From Paenibacillus sp. ACRRX (lineage in GTDB: Bacteria > Bacillota > Bacilli > Paenibacillales > Paenibacillaceae): a DNA stretch of 64,000 bases. This document shows, piece after piece, positions 62,868 to 64,000 of this stretch; within the stretch, counting starts at the first letter, position 1; each line of letters opens with the position of its first letter. The notes beneath the pieces were generated by a model. That model made no database searches. It was not told the origin of the DNA and saw only the letters and a program-made list of their open reading frames with translations. Made by a program: the position numbers and the translations under genes. The DNA is taken from NCBI RefSeq assembly GCF_022346885.1, contig NZ_JAKRNK010000002.1, positions 434,001 to 498,000 of the forward strand, written 5' to 3'.

Positions 62868-62924
62868 ACTGTACATGTGTGTCGTGAATAGAAATGCAAT
62901 CCATTACATTCGAAGGCATTTCGT

Positions 62925-63503
62925 CTATCGTGTAATAACACCATCAATGAGCCCATAGGCCTTGGCGTCATCCGCGCTCATAAAGAAATCGCGGTCTGAA
63001 TCGCGCGCAATTTGTTCCAGCTGCTGCCCCGTCCGTTCAGCCAACAGCTCATTGATTTTTGTGCGTGTCTTCAAAATCCATTGCGCGTGAATATGAATAT
63101 CACTTGCTTGGCCCCGCGCGCCTCCCAGAGGCTGATGGATCATGACTTCGCTGTTCGGCAGGGCGAAGCGTTTGCCCTTCTGGCCGCCTGCCAGCAGCAC
63201 CGCTCCAAAGCTGGCCGCCATGCCGATACAGATTGTCGACACATCCGGCTTAATATGCTGCATTGTGTCGTAGATAGCAAAGCCCGCTGTGACAGAACCG
63301 CCCGGGCTATTGATATACATTTGGATGTCACGGTCCGGATCATCTGCAGCCAAAAACAGCAGTTGGGCAACGATGGCATTCGACATCTGATCCTGAATCT
63401 CATCGCCTACGATAACGATCCGATCCCTGAGCAATCGCGAATAGATGTCATAACTGCGCTCTCCGCCCTTGGACTGCTCGATTACATAAGGAATTACCCC
63501 CAT
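62925..63503 (-). CDS. clpP: ATP-dependent Clp protease proteolytic subunit ClpP
   Basis: 192 residues, normal ClpP length. The catalytic triad is visible: Ser in [14 protein letters not shown] near 98, His in [13 protein letters not shown] near 123 and Asp in [10 protein letters not shown] near 172. The nucleophile neighbourhood reads [12 protein letters not shown] where most ClpPs have AASMGAFLLAAG, so this may be a second ClpP isoform. It forms the barrel-shaped protease with ClpX or ClpC. It is 24 bases after the partial sigma-factor gene. GGGGG supports the ATG. Confidence 0.93.
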   Translation of the reverse strand: MGVIPYVIEQSKGGERSYDIYSRLLRDRIVIVGDEIQDQMSNAIVAQLLFLAADDPDRDIQMYINSPGGSVTAGFAIYDTMQHIKPDVSTICIGMAASFGAVLLAGGQKGKRFALPNSEVMIHQPLGGARGQASDIHIHAQWILKTRTKINELLAERTGQQLEQIARDSDRDFFMSADDAKAYGLIDGVITR

Positions 63504-63526
63504 ATTACATCCCCCTTCACACTTCG

Positions 63527-64000
63527 TCAGGCAGCCATCAATAATCGCGTTGCGTCATCTGTTTGTGGAACTGCTCGATAGCCGCCTGCAGTTGGCGACA
63601 CCCTCACTTGGCTTGCTGCATACGTCTGGCTAACAAGTTCATCCTGAATAAGGGACAACAGCCGCTGGGCGTCCTCTTCCATAATCGCTGACACATACGC
63701 CTTCAGCATTTGTTTATCTTCCAGCTCCTGTAGACAAACGGCCTGCAGCACGAATTCAGGGTCATCTTCACGAATCGAACGGACAACAAGACGTGCCCGA
63801 TTAAGCAGCGACTTGATTGCACCTTCAGTTCGTTTCAACATAGAAGCCACTTCCATAGTAGAATAACCCAGCACCTCACGCAGCAGAAATACAGTACGTT
63901 GAAGCGGCTGTACACGCTGTAGAAGCAGGGCAACAGCTAACTCGATATCCATCACTTTGTCGCTCGAACAGGAATTCAGCTGCATCTCGTTCGCAAGCAG
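63527..64000 (-). CDS. Sigma-70 family factor with C-terminal extension (partial)
   Basis: The 5' end lies beyond the window; the open frame has no stop to base 64000. The visible part starts in the region 2/4 linker; sigma region 4 is clear ([25 protein letters not shown] and [18 protein letters not shown]). A further 80-residue tail (about [25 protein letters not shown] onward) resembles the extra domain of ECF41/SigJ-type factors. It sits directly ahead of clpP on the same strand, so the two could be cotranscribed. Full identity needs the missing N-terminus. Confidence 0.75.
   Translation of the reverse strand: MLANEMQLNSCSSDKVMDIELAVALLLQRVQPLQRTVFLLREVLGYSTMEVASMLKRTEGAIKSLLNRARLVVRSIREDDPEFVLQAVCLQELEDKQMLKAYVSAIMEEDAQRLLSLIQDELVSQTYAASQVRVSPTAGGYRAVPQTDDATRLLMAA

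Noticed and set aside
63012-63581. 189-codon plus-strand frame
   Set aside because: Exact antisense shadow of clpP.

Overview
The window reads as a chromosomal segment of a spore-forming member of the Bacillales, most likely Paenibacillus or a close relative. This is inference from gene content and signals. Shine-Dalgarno sites are strong (GGAGG-type), TTG/GTG starts are frequent, there is a PdaA-type spore-cortex deacetylase, a Bacillus-style LexA box, PadR/DUF1048 and YneQ-like genes, and a trans-AT-style NRPS/PKS operon. No rRNA, tRNA, CRISPR array, insertion sequence or phage module was seen. Both ends cut genes: a UxaA-type dehydratase on the left and a sigma factor on the right.

Left part (1-25 kb) is ordinary accessory chromosome. 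It holds a split UxaA-type dehydratase with a divergent LacI regulator, a PadR/DUF1048 pair, two small membrane proteins (one behind a LexA-like box), an AI-2E-family exporter, an EamA transporter behind a clear FMN riboswitch, a VOC protein, tandem polysaccharide deacetylases (the second PdaA-like), a nitronate monooxygenase, an MFS exporter, a divergent IF-3 paralogue, secDF-dedA, an amidohydrolase with divergent LysR regulator, a two-gene ABC transporter, a DsbA/FrnE-like oxidoreductase and a YwaF-like membrane protein.

Central part (25.3-48.5 kb) is one leftward biosynthetic operon of nine genes between a candidate sigma-A promoter (about 48,771) and a strong bidirectional terminator (about 25,260). 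Order of transcription: NRPS-1 (starter C - A - PCP - E, code read as DLTKIGEVGK, asparagine-like); a macrolide-type glycosyltransferase; a secreted S12 (ClbP/ZmaM-like) serine peptidase fused to a cyclic-peptide ABC exporter; NRPS-2 (C-A-PCP plus a partial C-like tail); PKS-1 (KS-KR-ACP); PKS-2 (KS-ACP plus a C-terminal BtrH/C39-like Cys-His-Asp domain); a discrete ACP; a radical SAM/SPASM protein; and a stand-alone BtrH-like protein that has lost the cysteine. No AT or thioesterase domain is present. The logic suggests a prodrug capped with N-acyl-D-Asn, trimmed during export by the peptidase-transporter, with release by the BtrH-like domain instead of a thioesterase. I do not recognise the product. 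This is the most interesting system in the window.

Right part (49-64 kb) holds a YneQ-like protein, a TPR protein, a multicopper oxidase lipoprotein, gpmA, a D-2-hydroxyacid dehydrogenase with a TVP38-like membrane protein, an unknown propeller-like protein, an hscC / J-domain-TPR / DUF1266 operon that mirrors the E. coli hscC-djlBC-ybeRU neighbourhood, a ClbS/DfsB-family protein, an AraC regulator, uppP, clpP and the partial sigma factor. Most convergent gene ends are closed by clear hairpin terminators.
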